DNA of 32,079 bases from JANLHG01 sp964359745 (lineage in GTDB: Bacteria > Patescibacteriota > Minisyncoccia > Phycocordibacterales > PALSA-1337). Positions 14,564 through 22,311 of this stretch are shown in pieces (positions within the stretch are counted from its first letter, which is position 1; every line of letters starts with the position of its first letter). Under the pieces are notes generated by a model, which saw nothing but the letters and a program-made list of their open reading frames with translations, had not been told where the DNA came from and did not search any database. The stretch covers positions 1-32,079 of the forward strand of contig CAYHTR010000003.1 in the NCBI GenBank assembly GCA_964359745.1, read 5' to 3'. A program made the translations under genes and the position numbers.

Positions 14564-15322
14564 ATGACAATTTTTACTATACTCACTTTTTTTATCCTCG
14601 GCACCATCATCGGTTCTTTTCTTAATGTTGTAATTTTGAGATATAACACAGGAGTTTCAATCACTGGCAGGTCTGGTTGTTTTTCTTGCGGTAAAAAACT
14701 TGAGTGGTATGAGCTTGTTCCTATATTGAGCTTTTTATTTTTGCGAGGTAAATGTTCAAAATGTAAAACAAAAATTTCTTGGCAGTATCCTCTGGTTGAA
14801 TTAGCTACTGGTTTACTTTTCGCTTTTTATATTTTTATTTTCGTACCTAATTTCTCTTTCTACTTCCTAATTCCTACCTCCTACTACCTAGTTATATTTT
14901 CTCTTCTAATTGTCATTACCGTCTATGATCTTCGTCATAAAATTATCCCAGATGGGCTGGTTTTTACTTTCATCGGTTTAGCATTTTTAAAACTTTTTTA
15001 TTATACAAATATTCTTGATATTTTGGCTGGTCCGATTCTTTTTATCCCTTTCTTTTTATTGTGGTATTTATCAAAAGGTAAGTGGATGGGCTTTGGTGAC
15101 GCTAAATTGGCTATAGGTATAGGTTTTTTTATGGGATTTGCTGGAGGAGTTTCCTCGATAATTCTTGGTTTTTGGATTGGTGCTATAGCTGGACTTTTAT
15201 GGATAGGCATTTCTGCTATGTTTGGTAAACATATTGGTATGAAATCGGAAATTCCATTTGCTCCGTATCTTATTTTAGGAATGCTTATCACTTTCTTTTT
15301 TCATATTAATGTTATAATGTAA
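14564..15322 (+). CDS. pilD: Prepilin peptidase / N-methyltransferase PilD
   Basis: PilD cleaves prepilins after Gly and N-methylates the new first residue. The 252-aa membrane protein has both conserved CxxC pairs of the N-terminal loop (C39/C42 and C64/C67). It has the two catalytic aspartates of the A24 family: D122 in YDLRHKIIPD and D179 in GFGDAKL. About seven hydrophobic segments are visible. Length is normal. Bases 14861-14888 are a degenerate 7-base tandem repeat that encodes part of the loop and helix around residues 99-109. It should process the seven prepilin-like proteins encoded here. Confidence 0.96.
   Translation: MTIFTILTFFILGTIIGSFLNVVILRYNTGVSITGRSGCFSCGKKLEWYELVPILSFLFLRGKCSKCKTKISWQYPLVELATGLLFAFYIFIFVPNFSFYFLIPTSYYLVIFSLLIVITVYDLRHKIIPDGLVFTFIGLAFLKLFYYTNILDILAGPILFIPFFLLWYLSKGKWMGFGDAKLAIGIGFFMGFAGGVSSIILGFWIGAIAGLLWIGISAMFGKHIGMKSEIPFAPYLILGMLITFFFHINVIM
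15313..15318 (+). promoter_or_regulatory. -10 element of the first minor pilin gene, inside pilD
   Basis: TATAAT overlaps the last codons of pilD and ends 7 bases before GTG 15326. This repeats the leaderless spacing and would uncouple the minor pilins from pilD. Confidence 0.5.
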
Positions 15323-15325
15323 TAT

Positions 15326-15937
15326 GTGAAAGGTTTTACTCTAATAGAACTTCTAGTATCAATTTCCATATTCGCAATGGTTACAGGACTAGTGCTTGTG
15401 AAATACCAATCTTTTAATGGTGGAATTGTGTTGACTAATTTAGCTTATGAAATTGCTCTTACTATTCGTGAAGCTCAGACATACGGAATAAATGTTAAAG
15501 GACAATTAACTAATTTTAATTTATCATACGGAGTTCATTTTGATACTACCACAAACACATCTTTTACAATGTTTGCCGATAAGCAAGATATAAGTAATCC
15601 AGATCCGTATGGAATAAGTAAAGGAGATGGAAAATATGATGGCGGATCAGGTGGTAATGATATAAATGTTGATACTTTTATGTTAAAAAGAGGAATTGTA
15701 ATAAATAAATTTTGTGTGGGTGTGAGTCCTAGTGAAGTTTGTTCATCTTCAGGATCAAAACTTGATATCACTTTCAATCGTCCAGATCCATCGGCTATAA
15801 TTTGGCATTATGATGATTCAATTGGTTGGCAAAGCTATACTTCTGCTAGAATTCAAGTAATGGCGACTGGAAATAATGCAAAAAAGGATATAATTATCCA
15901 AAGTACTGGCCAAATATTAATTAAAGATGGACAATAA
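15326..15937 (+). CDS. Minor pilin, GspH/FimT-like
   Basis: The 203-aa protein starts with GTG and reads MKGFTLIELLVSISIFAMVT, a prepilin leader with Glu5. The segment LTNLAYEIALTIREAQTYGI after the helix is typical of GspH/FimT minor pilins, which sit in the pilus tip or start assembly; the C-terminal RIQVMATG...IIIQSTGQI also fits. An ATG two bases upstream (15324) is followed at once by TGA, so GTG must be used. The end overlaps the next gene by 11 bases. Confidence 0.88.
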   Translation: MKGFTLIELLVSISIFAMVTGLVLVKYQSFNGGIVLTNLAYEIALTIREAQTYGINVKGQLTNFNLSYGVHFDTTTNTSFTMFADKQDISNPDPYGISKGDGKYDGGSGGNDINVDTFMLKRGIVINKFCVGVSPSEVCSSSGSKLDITFNRPDPSAIIWHYDDSIGWQSYTSARIQVMATGNNAKKDIIIQSTGQILIKDGQ

Positions 15938-16475
15938 AGATTTACAAAATAATAGAGGTTTTTCATTGATTGAAATTATGGTTTCTTTGGCGGTATTTAG
16001 TATTGTGGTGTTGGTAGCGGCAGGAGCTCTTCTTTCAATTATTGATGGAGCAAGAAAAACCCAAGCTCTCAAGTCTGTCATTAATAATCTTAATTTTGCT
16101 ATGGAAGATATATCTAGAAATTTAAGAGTGGGAACCGTTTATCATTGTGATGAAGGTAGTTTACCTCGTGATACAGCAAAATCATGCCCTAGTGGAGCTT
16201 TTTCTATTGTGTTTAAACCCTATAAAGGTGGACTAGCTACATATCGATTTAAGGATGGACATATTGAATTAGATGATGGTATAAACTCTGTCGCAATCAC
16301 TGCCCCAGAAGTAGTAATTACTAATACCAAATTTATTGTAACAGGAACTGATGCAGGTGATAATAAGCAACCAAAGATTTTAATGACAATTCAAGGATAT
16401 GCTGGAGTAAAATTGCGAGACCAGACCAATTTCAATTTACAAACAACAATAACCCAAAGAATTTTAGATTTTTAA
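15927..16475 (+). CDS. Minor pilin, PilW/GspJ-like
   Basis: The 182-aa protein reads NNRGFSLIEIMVSLAVFSIV after a 12-residue leader, with Glu5 present. The region LKSVINNLNFAMEDISRNLR corresponds to the helix of PilW/GspJ-type proteins, and the C-terminal FNLQTTITQRILDF is a common ending of the group. It overlaps the preceding minor pilin by 11 bases, and the next gene starts one base after its stop. The group is likely a tip complex with its neighbours. Confidence 0.85.
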   Translation: MDNKDLQNNRGFSLIEIMVSLAVFSIVVLVAAGALLSIIDGARKTQALKSVINNLNFAMEDISRNLRVGTVYHCDEGSLPRDTAKSCPSGAFSIVFKPYKGGLATYRFKDGHIELDDGINSVAITAPEVVITNTKFIVTGTDAGDNKQPKILMTIQGYAGVKLRDQTNFNLQTTITQRILDF

Positions 16476-16476
16476 T

Positions 16477-16962
16477 ATGAAAGGATTTACACTTATAGAA
16501 ACATTAGTAGCCATAGCCATAATGATGCTCGCCATAGCAGGACCCCTTACCATTGCTCATAAAGCTGTGCAATCAGCTCTTTACGCTAAAGATCAGATTA
16601 CAGCTTATTATCTTGCTCAAGATGCAATAGAATTTGTTAGAAGTGTGCGAGATAATAATTTAATTGCCACAAACGCCGGTACGGTAACAGATTGGCTTAA
16701 TGGACTCAGTAATTGTGTTCTTCCTTTAAGTTGTATGATAAATACTATTACAGGATCAACAAATAATTCTGGACCTTTATTTTATGATAATGGTAAATAC
16801 TTATATGGTTCAGGAATACCTTCTAGTTTTACTCGTACGGTTAATATTGATAATGAAACAACAAATAATGCGTTAGTAAAAGTAATTGTATCGTGGGATA
16901 CTGGTTCTTTTACTCAAACATTTACGGTGCAAGAAAATATGATGAATATATTTATTCAATAA
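16477..16962 (+). CDS. Minor pilin, PilV/GspI-like
   Basis: The 161-aa protein starts MKGFTLIETLVAIAIMMLAI, with Glu5. The helix continues into YYLAQDAIEFVRSVRDNNLI, closely matching the AxxLAQxAxExxRxxRD pattern of PilV-type minor pilins. Its compact start, two to three residues before the cleavage glycine, is typical. It is packed between the PilW-like and PilX-like genes. Confidence 0.87.
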   Translation: MKGFTLIETLVAIAIMMLAIAGPLTIAHKAVQSALYAKDQITAYYLAQDAIEFVRSVRDNNLIATNAGTVTDWLNGLSNCVLPLSCMINTITGSTNNSGPLFYDNGKYLYGSGIPSSFTRTVNIDNETTNNALVKVIVSWDTGSFTQTFTVQENMMNIFIQ

Positions 16963-16965
16963 TCA

Positions 16966-17508
16966 ATGACTAAAAATAATATACAAAAAAATAGAGGATA
17001 TACGTTATTATTTTCAGTGTTAATTTCAAGTTTGTTGCTTACAATCGGCTTGGCGATTCTTATGATAAGCAAAAAAGAACTTTTACTTTCTTCTTCTGGT
17101 AGGGAATCACAATTCGCTTTTTATGCTGCTGATACTGGAGTGGAATGCGCTATGTATTCTGATTTTGGCACAGAAGGTGGGGCATTTAGTGATAAAACAA
17201 ATTCACCACCACTTCTTAAGTGTAATAAACATGATAATATTATAGTAAATAAAATTGATAATAAGACTCCTCCGTCTGGTTCAGGTGCGGCTTTTATGAT
17301 TGAATTTATTTTTAAAGTTCCTCTTGACCGAAATGGAAGTGAAAACTCTCCTTCACCGTGTGCTATCGTGACCGTTGATAAATTATATTCACCAGATAGT
17401 GATAGTTCGCTTTTAAAAACAATTATTCAATCAAAAGGATATAATACTGGTTGTGATGTTACCACTGACCCAAGAAAAGTAGAGAGAGGATTGAGAGTTG
17501 CTTATTAA
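16966..17508 (+). CDS. Minor pilin, PilX/GspK-like, lacking Glu5
   Basis: The 180-aa protein has NRGYTLLFSVLISSLLLTIG at its N terminus. The position that is Glu5 in other pilins holds leucine or phenylalanine here. Loss of Glu5 is characteristic of GspK/PilX-type tip pilins, which sit at the top of the pilus and do not need to neutralise a subunit above. SQFAFYAADTGVECAMY after the helix is also typical of the PilX group. It ends the pilus locus; ligA starts 10 bases later. Confidence 0.85.
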   Translation: MTKNNIQKNRGYTLLFSVLISSLLLTIGLAILMISKKELLLSSSGRESQFAFYAADTGVECAMYSDFGTEGGAFSDKTNSPPLLKCNKHDNIIVNKIDNKTPPSGSGAAFMIEFIFKVPLDRNGSENSPSPCAIVTVDKLYSPDSDSSLLKTIIQSKGYNTGCDVTTDPRKVERGLRVAY

Positions 17509-17518
17509 AATTACGGAG

Positions 17519-19501
17519 ATGACTTCTAATGAAAATACAGAACGGTTCACTAAGCTTAAAAAGACGATAGAACATCATCGTTATCTTTATCATACGCTTG
17601 ATAAACCGGAAATTTCTGATGAGGCCTATGACTCCCTTGTTCGCGAGCTGGAATCTAAATATGGTTCTAGCTCGCGTGTCGGAGGAGAGCCGTTAGAAGA
17701 GTTTGTAAAAGTAAAGCATCAAACAAGACAGTGGTCTTTTGACGATGTTTTTAATTTTGAAGATTTGCAAAAATGGGAATTAAAAACTCAAAATTTTATA
17801 AAAAAAGCTGGACTTGAAAATGAAAAAATTGAATATTGTTGTGAACTAAAAATTGACGGATTAAAAACGATTTTGACATATACTGATGGCGGTTTGGTTC
17901 GTGGAGCAACACGTGGTGACGGAATGATGGGGGAAGATGTGACTAATAATGTCAAAACAATACACAGTATTCCATTGAAATTGAAAGAAAATATCTCTAT
18001 TATTGTTGTTGGTGAAATATGGATAGGTAAGAAAGATTTGGAGAAAATAAATAAAATTCGCCTAGAACAAAATGAAACGCCGTTTGCAAATACTCGTAAT
18101 CTAGCTGCTGGATCTATACGCCAACTTGATCCAAAAATAGCTTCTTCCAGAAAACTTAATTCATTTATATATGATATTGATTTATCAACTAAAAAAATAC
18201 CAGATACTCAATCTGGCGAATTAACTCTTCTGCAAAAATTAGGATTTAATGTAAATTCTGAATTTAAAGTGTTTGATAGTATTACCGGAGTTTATGATTT
18301 TTACAAAGATTGGACAAAAAAGAGACATAATTTGGACTATGAACTTGATGGTATTGTAATAAAAATAAATTCACGAAAAATACAAGAAGTCTTGGGATAC
18401 ACAGGAAAATCTCCAAGATGGGGAGTAGCCTACAAATTTCCAGCAGAGCAAGTAACGACGGTTGTGGAAGATATTGTGCTTCAAGTTGGACGAACGGGAG
18501 TAATTACACCTGTGGCACATTTGCGTCCGGTTTCGGTGGCTGGTTCCACTGTCTCTCGAGCTACGCTTCATAATGAAGATGAAATCGCGCGACTTGATGT
18601 GCGAATTGGCGATACAGTTATTTTGCAAAAAGCGGGTGATGTTATTCCGGATATTGTTAGTGTTGTGAAGGAAATGCGGACAGGAAAAGAAAAACATTAT
18701 ATTTTTCCAAAAAAAGTTGATGCTTGCGGAGGAGATGGAAGTATTGAACGGATTCCAGGAGAATCAGCATGGCGTTGTGTTTACAAGAATTCATATGAAC
18801 AAATTAAAAAGAAATTCTATTATTTTGTCTCAAAAAAATGTTTTAATATAGATGGTTTAGGTCCAAAAATAATAGATGTACTTTTGGAAAACAATCTCAT
18901 TTCTTCTTTTGATGATATTTTTACATTAAAAAAGGGCGACTTATTGGCGTTGCCTAGATTTGCAGAAAAATCTGTTGATAATCTTTTAGAATCAATCAAG
19001 AAGTCCAAAAAAACAACATTACCACGCTTTCTTACAGCTCTTTCTATTCCGCAAGTGGGGGAAGAAACGGCGAATGATTTAGCAAAACATTTTAAAAATA
19101 TTGATGGAATTACGAATGCTACCTTTGAAGATTTAGAAATCATAAATGGGGTTGGACCGATTATAGCGAAGTCAGTAAAGGATTGGTTTATTGATAAAGA
19201 AAATAGAAAATTGATTAAAAATTTACTCAAGTATATTAATTTGGAAAAAGTAGAGACAACAGAAGATAAAATTTTACCATTTTCAGGAAAAGTTTTTGTG
19301 CTTACTGGAACACTTTCTAAAATGAGTCGTGATGAAGCCAAAGAAAAAATTCGCGCTCTTGATGGTGATATTTCAAGTTCTGTTTCAATAAATACAAATT
19401 TCATCGTAGCCGGAGAAAATCCTGGTTCCAAAATCGAAAAAGCTCGCACTCTCGGTGTTTCTATTATAAACGAAGATCAATTTTTGGAGATGATTAGTTA
19501 A
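17519..19501 (+). CDS. ligA: NAD-dependent DNA ligase LigA
   Basis: LigA seals nicks in replication and repair using NAD. The 660-aa protein has domain Ia (ISDEAYDSLVREL), the adenylated lysine K111 in KIDG (111-114), an OB domain (LQVGRTGVITPVA), helix-hairpin-helix repeats (about 470-560) and a C-terminal BRCT domain (586-660, with FVLTGTL). The zinc finger that normally has four cysteines keeps only C403 and C420. The usual MLSLDN segment of the adenylation domain reads QWSFDDVF. I chose ATG 17519; a TTG at 17498 would overlap the minor pilin. GGAG directly abuts this ATG, too close for a normal ribosome site. Confidence 0.95.
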   Translation: MTSNENTERFTKLKKTIEHHRYLYHTLDKPEISDEAYDSLVRELESKYGSSSRVGGEPLEEFVKVKHQTRQWSFDDVFNFEDLQKWELKTQNFIKKAGLENEKIEYCCELKIDGLKTILTYTDGGLVRGATRGDGMMGEDVTNNVKTIHSIPLKLKENISIIVVGEIWIGKKDLEKINKIRLEQNETPFANTRNLAAGSIRQLDPKIASSRKLNSFIYDIDLSTKKIPDTQSGELTLLQKLGFNVNSEFKVFDSITGVYDFYKDWTKKRHNLDYELDGIVIKINSRKIQEVLGYTGKSPRWGVAYKFPAEQVTTVVEDIVLQVGRTGVITPVAHLRPVSVAGSTVSRATLHNEDEIARLDVRIGDTVILQKAGDVIPDIVSVVKEMRTGKEKHYIFPKKVDACGGDGSIERIPGESAWRCVYKNSYEQIKKKFYYFVSKKCFNIDGLGPKIIDVLLENNLISSFDDIFTLKKGDLLALPRFAEKSVDNLLESIKKSKKTTLPRFLTALSIPQVGEETANDLAKHFKNIDGITNATFEDLEIINGVGPIIAKSVKDWFIDKENRKLIKNLLKYINLEKVETTEDKILPFSGKVFVLTGTLSKMSRDEAKEKIRALDGDISSSVSINTNFIVAGENPGSKIEKARTLGVSIINEDQFLEMIS

Positions 19502-19503
19502 GA

Positions 19504-19532
19504 AAAAACCAAACACCGAGTGTTTGGTTTTT
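19504..19532. terminator. Intrinsic terminator, probably bidirectional
   Basis: AAAAACCAAACAC (19504-19516) pairs perfectly with GTGTTTGGTTTTT (19520-19532) around CGA. The A run on one side and T run on the other give a U tract in both directions, so it can end both ligA and the convergent gene at 19536-19895. Confidence 0.85.
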
Positions 19533-19535
19533 ATT

Positions 19536-19895
19536 TCATCCTCGCAAGGCGAGGATTGCATTTCTTTCGTAATTAATTGCCTCAAGGACTTTTCTTTGAA
19601 ATGATTTTTCTGTTAAAAAACGGTTCAAGATAACGACCGCGATATGTGTTCTTGAATTTCCGTGTTTACCAAGGAACTTTTTCATTCCATAATACGAACT
19701 CTTTATCTGAAAGAAGAGTTGTCCTATGTCGGTCTCAAGGACGATATCAATACCTCTACTATCCTCCTCTTTAGTTGCCAATCGAGCTGAATAAATCCAT
19801 TCCAATTTTGCAGAAATAATAACATCAAGTGCTCTCTCTTCATTTCTATGTCCTTGCTCCAGTTCAAGCTGACTGAATATTTGTGTAACATTCAT
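19536..19895 (-). CDS. Small PD-(D/E)XK-like nuclease-fold protein
   Basis: The 119-aa product has NEERAL (E20), then RGIDIVLETDIGQLFFQIKS. That is the pattern of a PD-(D/E)XK core: an acidic residue in the first helix, D50 on one strand, and Q63-x-K65 on the next, with Q replacing the usual E. The fold is used by restriction and repair nucleases and by some tRNA and DNA binding proteins; the target is unknown. It is the one gene here with a full Shine-Dalgarno (AGGAGG, 7 bases before ATG). TTGACG at 19943-19948 with a weak TAATGT at 19920-19925 may be its promoter. Confidence 0.6.
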   Translation of the reverse strand: MNVTQIFSQLELEQGHRNEERALDVIISAKLEWIYSARLATKEEDSRGIDIVLETDIGQLFFQIKSSYYGMKKFLGKHGNSRTHIAVVILNRFLTEKSFQRKVLEAINYERNAILALRG

Positions 19896-19902
19896 CTTTC
19901 TG

Positions 19903-19908
19903 CCTCCT
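19903..19908 (-). promoter_or_regulatory. Strong Shine-Dalgarno (AGGAGG)
   Basis: CCTCCT on the plus strand reads AGGAGG on the minus strand, 7 bases before ATG 19895. It fixes the start of the PD-(D/E)XK-like gene. Other starts in the window lack a comparable site. Confidence 0.8.
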
Positions 19909-19948
19909 TTCTGTTTGAAACATTAACATTATTTACTTTTCTCGTCAA

Positions 19949-19971
19949 ACCTGCCTGCTCGGTAGGCAGGT
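19949..19971. repeat. GC-rich palindrome (ACCTGCCT/AGGCAGGT)
   Basis: ACCTGCCT (19949-19956) and AGGCAGGT (19964-19971) form a perfect 8-bp stem with a 7-base loop. It lies between two divergent genes, upstream of the ZIP transporter promoter. It is much more GC-rich than its surroundings and has no U tract. It looks like a dispersed REP-type unit or a regulator binding site. Confidence 0.55.
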
Positions 19972-19973
19972 GA

Positions 19974-20002
19974 TTGGATAAAAATGAAATTTGAATTATA
20001 AT
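19974..20002 (+). promoter_or_regulatory. Promoter of the ZIP transporter gene
   Basis: TTGGAT (19974-19979) and TATAAT (19997-20002) are separated by 17 bases, and the -10 ends 7 bases before ATG 20010, so the transcript is predicted to be leaderless. Confidence 0.65.
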
Positions 20003-20009
20003 AGCAAAT

Positions 20010-20708
20010 ATGATAATCATTATTGCTTTTGCCACATTTATTTCCACTCTTATTGGTGGTTTATGTGCTTTACATTTCAAGGACAAACTTCATTTGGTTT
20101 TGGGTTTTAGCGCTGGAGCGGTGATTGGTGTAGCTTTTTTTGATCTTATTCCAGAATCGCTGGAGTTAGGAAATAAATTTTATTCATATGGTGCAATTAT
20201 GACTTTTGTAGCTCTTGGTTTTGTGATTTATCTCATTCTTGATAGAATAATTTTTCTTCATAATCATTCGGAAGGACGAAGTATTTTAGGAGCAGGAAGT
20301 TTATCTTTGCACAGTTTTTTAGATGGTGTAGCTATAGGACTTGCATTTCAAGTTTCAACAGCTATCGGTGCGATTGTGGCGGTTGCGGTACTAGTCCATG
20401 ATTTTTCTGATGGTATAAATACAGTTAATCTTATTTTAAGAAATAACGGAGAAAGCAATCGTGCTTTTAAATGGCTTATTATTGATGCTATTGCTCCAGT
20501 GCTTGGTGTAGTGTTGACACTTTTTTTTACAGTTCCAGAACAAGCCTTGAGCGTGATTTTAGCTTTATTTTCAGGATTTTTTCTTTACATTGGTGCAAGT
20601 GACCTCATTCCAGAAAGTCACCATGCTCATCCGAAGTTTTTAACTACAATAATGACACTCATTGGTGTAGCGGTTCTATATATAGCCATAAAACTAGCTG
20701 GTGTTTAA
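20010..20708 (+). CDS. ZIP family divalent metal transporter
   Basis: ZIP proteins carry Zn, Fe or Mn into the cytoplasm. The 232-aa protein has about eight hydrophobic segments and the family's metal-binding helices: SLHSFLDGVAIG (H101, D105) and VLVHDFSDGINT (H130, D131, D134). The second usually reads HExPEG, and here aspartates replace both glutamates. A short His-containing loop (HNHSEG) before helix 4 is also typical. Two DLIPES motifs, at residues 45-50 and near the C terminus, point to internal symmetry. Which metal it carries cannot be told from sequence. Confidence 0.9.
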   Translation: MIIIIAFATFISTLIGGLCALHFKDKLHLVLGFSAGAVIGVAFFDLIPESLELGNKFYSYGAIMTFVALGFVIYLILDRIIFLHNHSEGRSILGAGSLSLHSFLDGVAIGLAFQVSTAIGAIVAVAVLVHDFSDGINTVNLILRNNGESNRAFKWLIIDAIAPVLGVVLTLFFTVPEQALSVILALFSGFFLYIGASDLIPESHHAHPKFLTTIMTLIGVAVLYIAIKLAGV

Positions 20709-20714
20709 CATTAT

Positions 20715-22019
20715 ATGACCCAACAAGATGCACTTGATATTTTGAAAATGGGACATAATGTTTATTTGACGGGCTCGGCGGGAAGCGGAAAAACTTATGT
20801 TTTAAATCAATATATTAAATATTTAAAATCAAATGGCGTTGGTGTTGGCGTTACAGCTTCTACAGGTATTGCCGCTACTCATATGAATGGCACAACAATT
20901 CACTCTTGGACCGGTATTGGCATTAAAGATTTTCTTTCAGAATATGACATTGATCGTATTGAACAAAAAAAATATCTATGGAACCATTTTAAAAATACTA
21001 AAGTTTTGATTATTGATGAAATTTCAATGCTTGAAGCGGATCGACTTGATATGGTGGAACGAATTTGTAGAGTATTCAAGAGGAATAAAGCGCCGTTTGG
21101 GGGAATGCAGATTGTCCTATGTGGAGATTTTTTTCAATTACCACCTATTTCAAGAAGTCAAAAAGCAGAACCTGTACACAATTCAAGAGCTTGGAAAAAT
21201 TCTGAAATAAAAGTTTGTTACTTACACGAACAACATCGTCAATCTGATGATGATTTTACAAAATTCTTGAATCATATTCGTGCAGGAAAGGTAACCAGCG
21301 AATTAAAAGCTCTTCTGGAAGAGAGAATGAATGTAGAACTTGATATGGCGCCAAAACTTTACACTCATAATGTTGATGTTGATTCAATAAATGATGATGA
21401 ACTTAGCAAATTAGATGGTGAAATAGAAACATTTACTATGACCAGTAGAGGATCGGCGAATCTTGTGGAAAGTATTAAAAAAAGTTGTTTGGCACCAGAA
21501 AGATTACATCTTAAAAAAGGAGCAAGCGTTATGTTTGTGAAAAATAATTATGAATTGGATTATGTTAATGGAACACTTGGAAAAATAATGGATTTCAAAG
21601 ATAACAAGCCAGTAGTCAAGACAGTTTCTGGAAGAAAAATTACTGTTGATAGAGAAAAGTGGATTATAGAGGAAGATGGTAAAATAAAAGCGGGAATTGA
21701 ACAGATTCCGCTTCGTCTGGCTTGGGCTATTACTGTGCATAAAAGCCAGGGAATGAGTCTGGATAAGGCGGAAATTGACCTTTCAAAATCATTTGTGCCT
21801 GGACAAGGATATGTGGCTCTTTCGCGAGTGCGAACTCTGTCTGGTTTAAAATTAGTTGGTTTTAATGATATGGCACTTATGATTGATAAAGATGCTCTTG
21901 CTTTTGACCGTATTCTTAAAGAAAATTCAATGACTTCTAGAAATTATATCGATTCTTTTTCTGCAGAAGAAAAAAAGTTTATACACGAAGCGTTTATAAT
22001 AAAATCTGGTGGTAAATAA
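20715..22019 (+). CDS. Pif1/RecD2-like superfamily 1B DNA helicase
   Basis: The 434-aa protein has Walker A GSAGSGKT (20-27), motif Ia VTASTGIAATHMNG, Walker B VLIIDEISML (97-106), motif III LCGDFFQLPP, and C-terminal AWAITVHKSQGMSLD and GQGYVALSRV. These are Pif1-type motifs. Such helicases unwind DNA 5' to 3' and resolve G-quadruplexes and R-loops. At 434 aa it is a minimal form with no added domains. It starts six bases after the ZIP gene, and three further genes in the same direction follow it. Confidence 0.92.
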   Translation: MTQQDALDILKMGHNVYLTGSAGSGKTYVLNQYIKYLKSNGVGVGVTASTGIAATHMNGTTIHSWTGIGIKDFLSEYDIDRIEQKKYLWNHFKNTKVLIIDEISMLEADRLDMVERICRVFKRNKAPFGGMQIVLCGDFFQLPPISRSQKAEPVHNSRAWKNSEIKVCYLHEQHRQSDDDFTKFLNHIRAGKVTSELKALLEERMNVELDMAPKLYTHNVDVDSINDDELSKLDGEIETFTMTSRGSANLVESIKKSCLAPERLHLKKGASVMFVKNNYELDYVNGTLGKIMDFKDNKPVVKTVSGRKITVDREKWIIEEDGKIKAGIEQIPLRLAWAITVHKSQGMSLDKAEIDLSKSFVPGQGYVALSRVRTLSGLKLVGFNDMALMIDKDALAFDRILKENSMTSRNYIDSFSAEEKKFIHEAFIIKSGGK

Positions 22020-22066
22020 CAACTGTGGATAACTTTTATTTAAATAGGTTTATACTTAATAAGTAT

Positions 22067-22309
22067 ATGAATAAAAAACTTGATGTTGTGATTGTAATTA
22101 TTATAATTATTTGTGTTGTGGGATATTTCGTTTGGTTTAATAAAGGGTCTGATAAAAGTTCTGTTAGCACGACTGTTAATGCAACCACTGAAGCAAATAA
22201 AAAAGCTGCGGCTCAGTCGATTAATCCTTTCAACACCAAGACCACAAATCCCCTTAATAATGTTGAGACGAATCCGCTTAATAAAGTAAAAGTTAATCCA
22301 TTTCAATAA
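22067..22309 (+). CDS. Membrane-anchored protein with NPF/NPL repeats
   Basis: The 80-aa product has a transmembrane helix (VVIVIIIIICVVGYFVWF, residues 6-23), a Ser/Thr/Ala-rich linker, and a C-terminal part with four Asn-Pro repeats: NPFN, NPLN, NPLN, NPFQ, spaced 8-9 residues apart. The repeats should face outside the cell. The start is ATG 22067, since TATACT (22051-22056) ends 10 bases before it; an ATG at 22025 is less likely. It lies two bases upstream of the Cys-rich secreted protein, so the two are probably one transcript. I recognise no characterised family. Confidence 0.75.
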   Translation: MNKKLDVVIVIIIIICVVGYFVWFNKGSDKSSVSTTVNATTEANKKAAAQSINPFNTKTTNPLNNVETNPLNKVKVNPFQ

Positions 22310-22311
22310 TT

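Noticed and set aside
15324..15326. ATG at 15324 as the start of the first minor pilin
   Set aside because: It is followed directly by TGA in that frame; GTG 15326 opens the correct frame with the prepilin motif.
4436..17508. A secretin (PilQ) or a classical PilP lipoprotein within the pilus locus
   Set aside because: No gene has secretin features, and the protein at 8126-8452 has no lipobox; a monoderm pilus is the simpler reading.
22025..22066. Longer start for the NPF/NPL-repeat protein
   Set aside because: The -10 box TATACT at 22051-22056 lies inside this extension, and the extra residues are not needed for the membrane helix.
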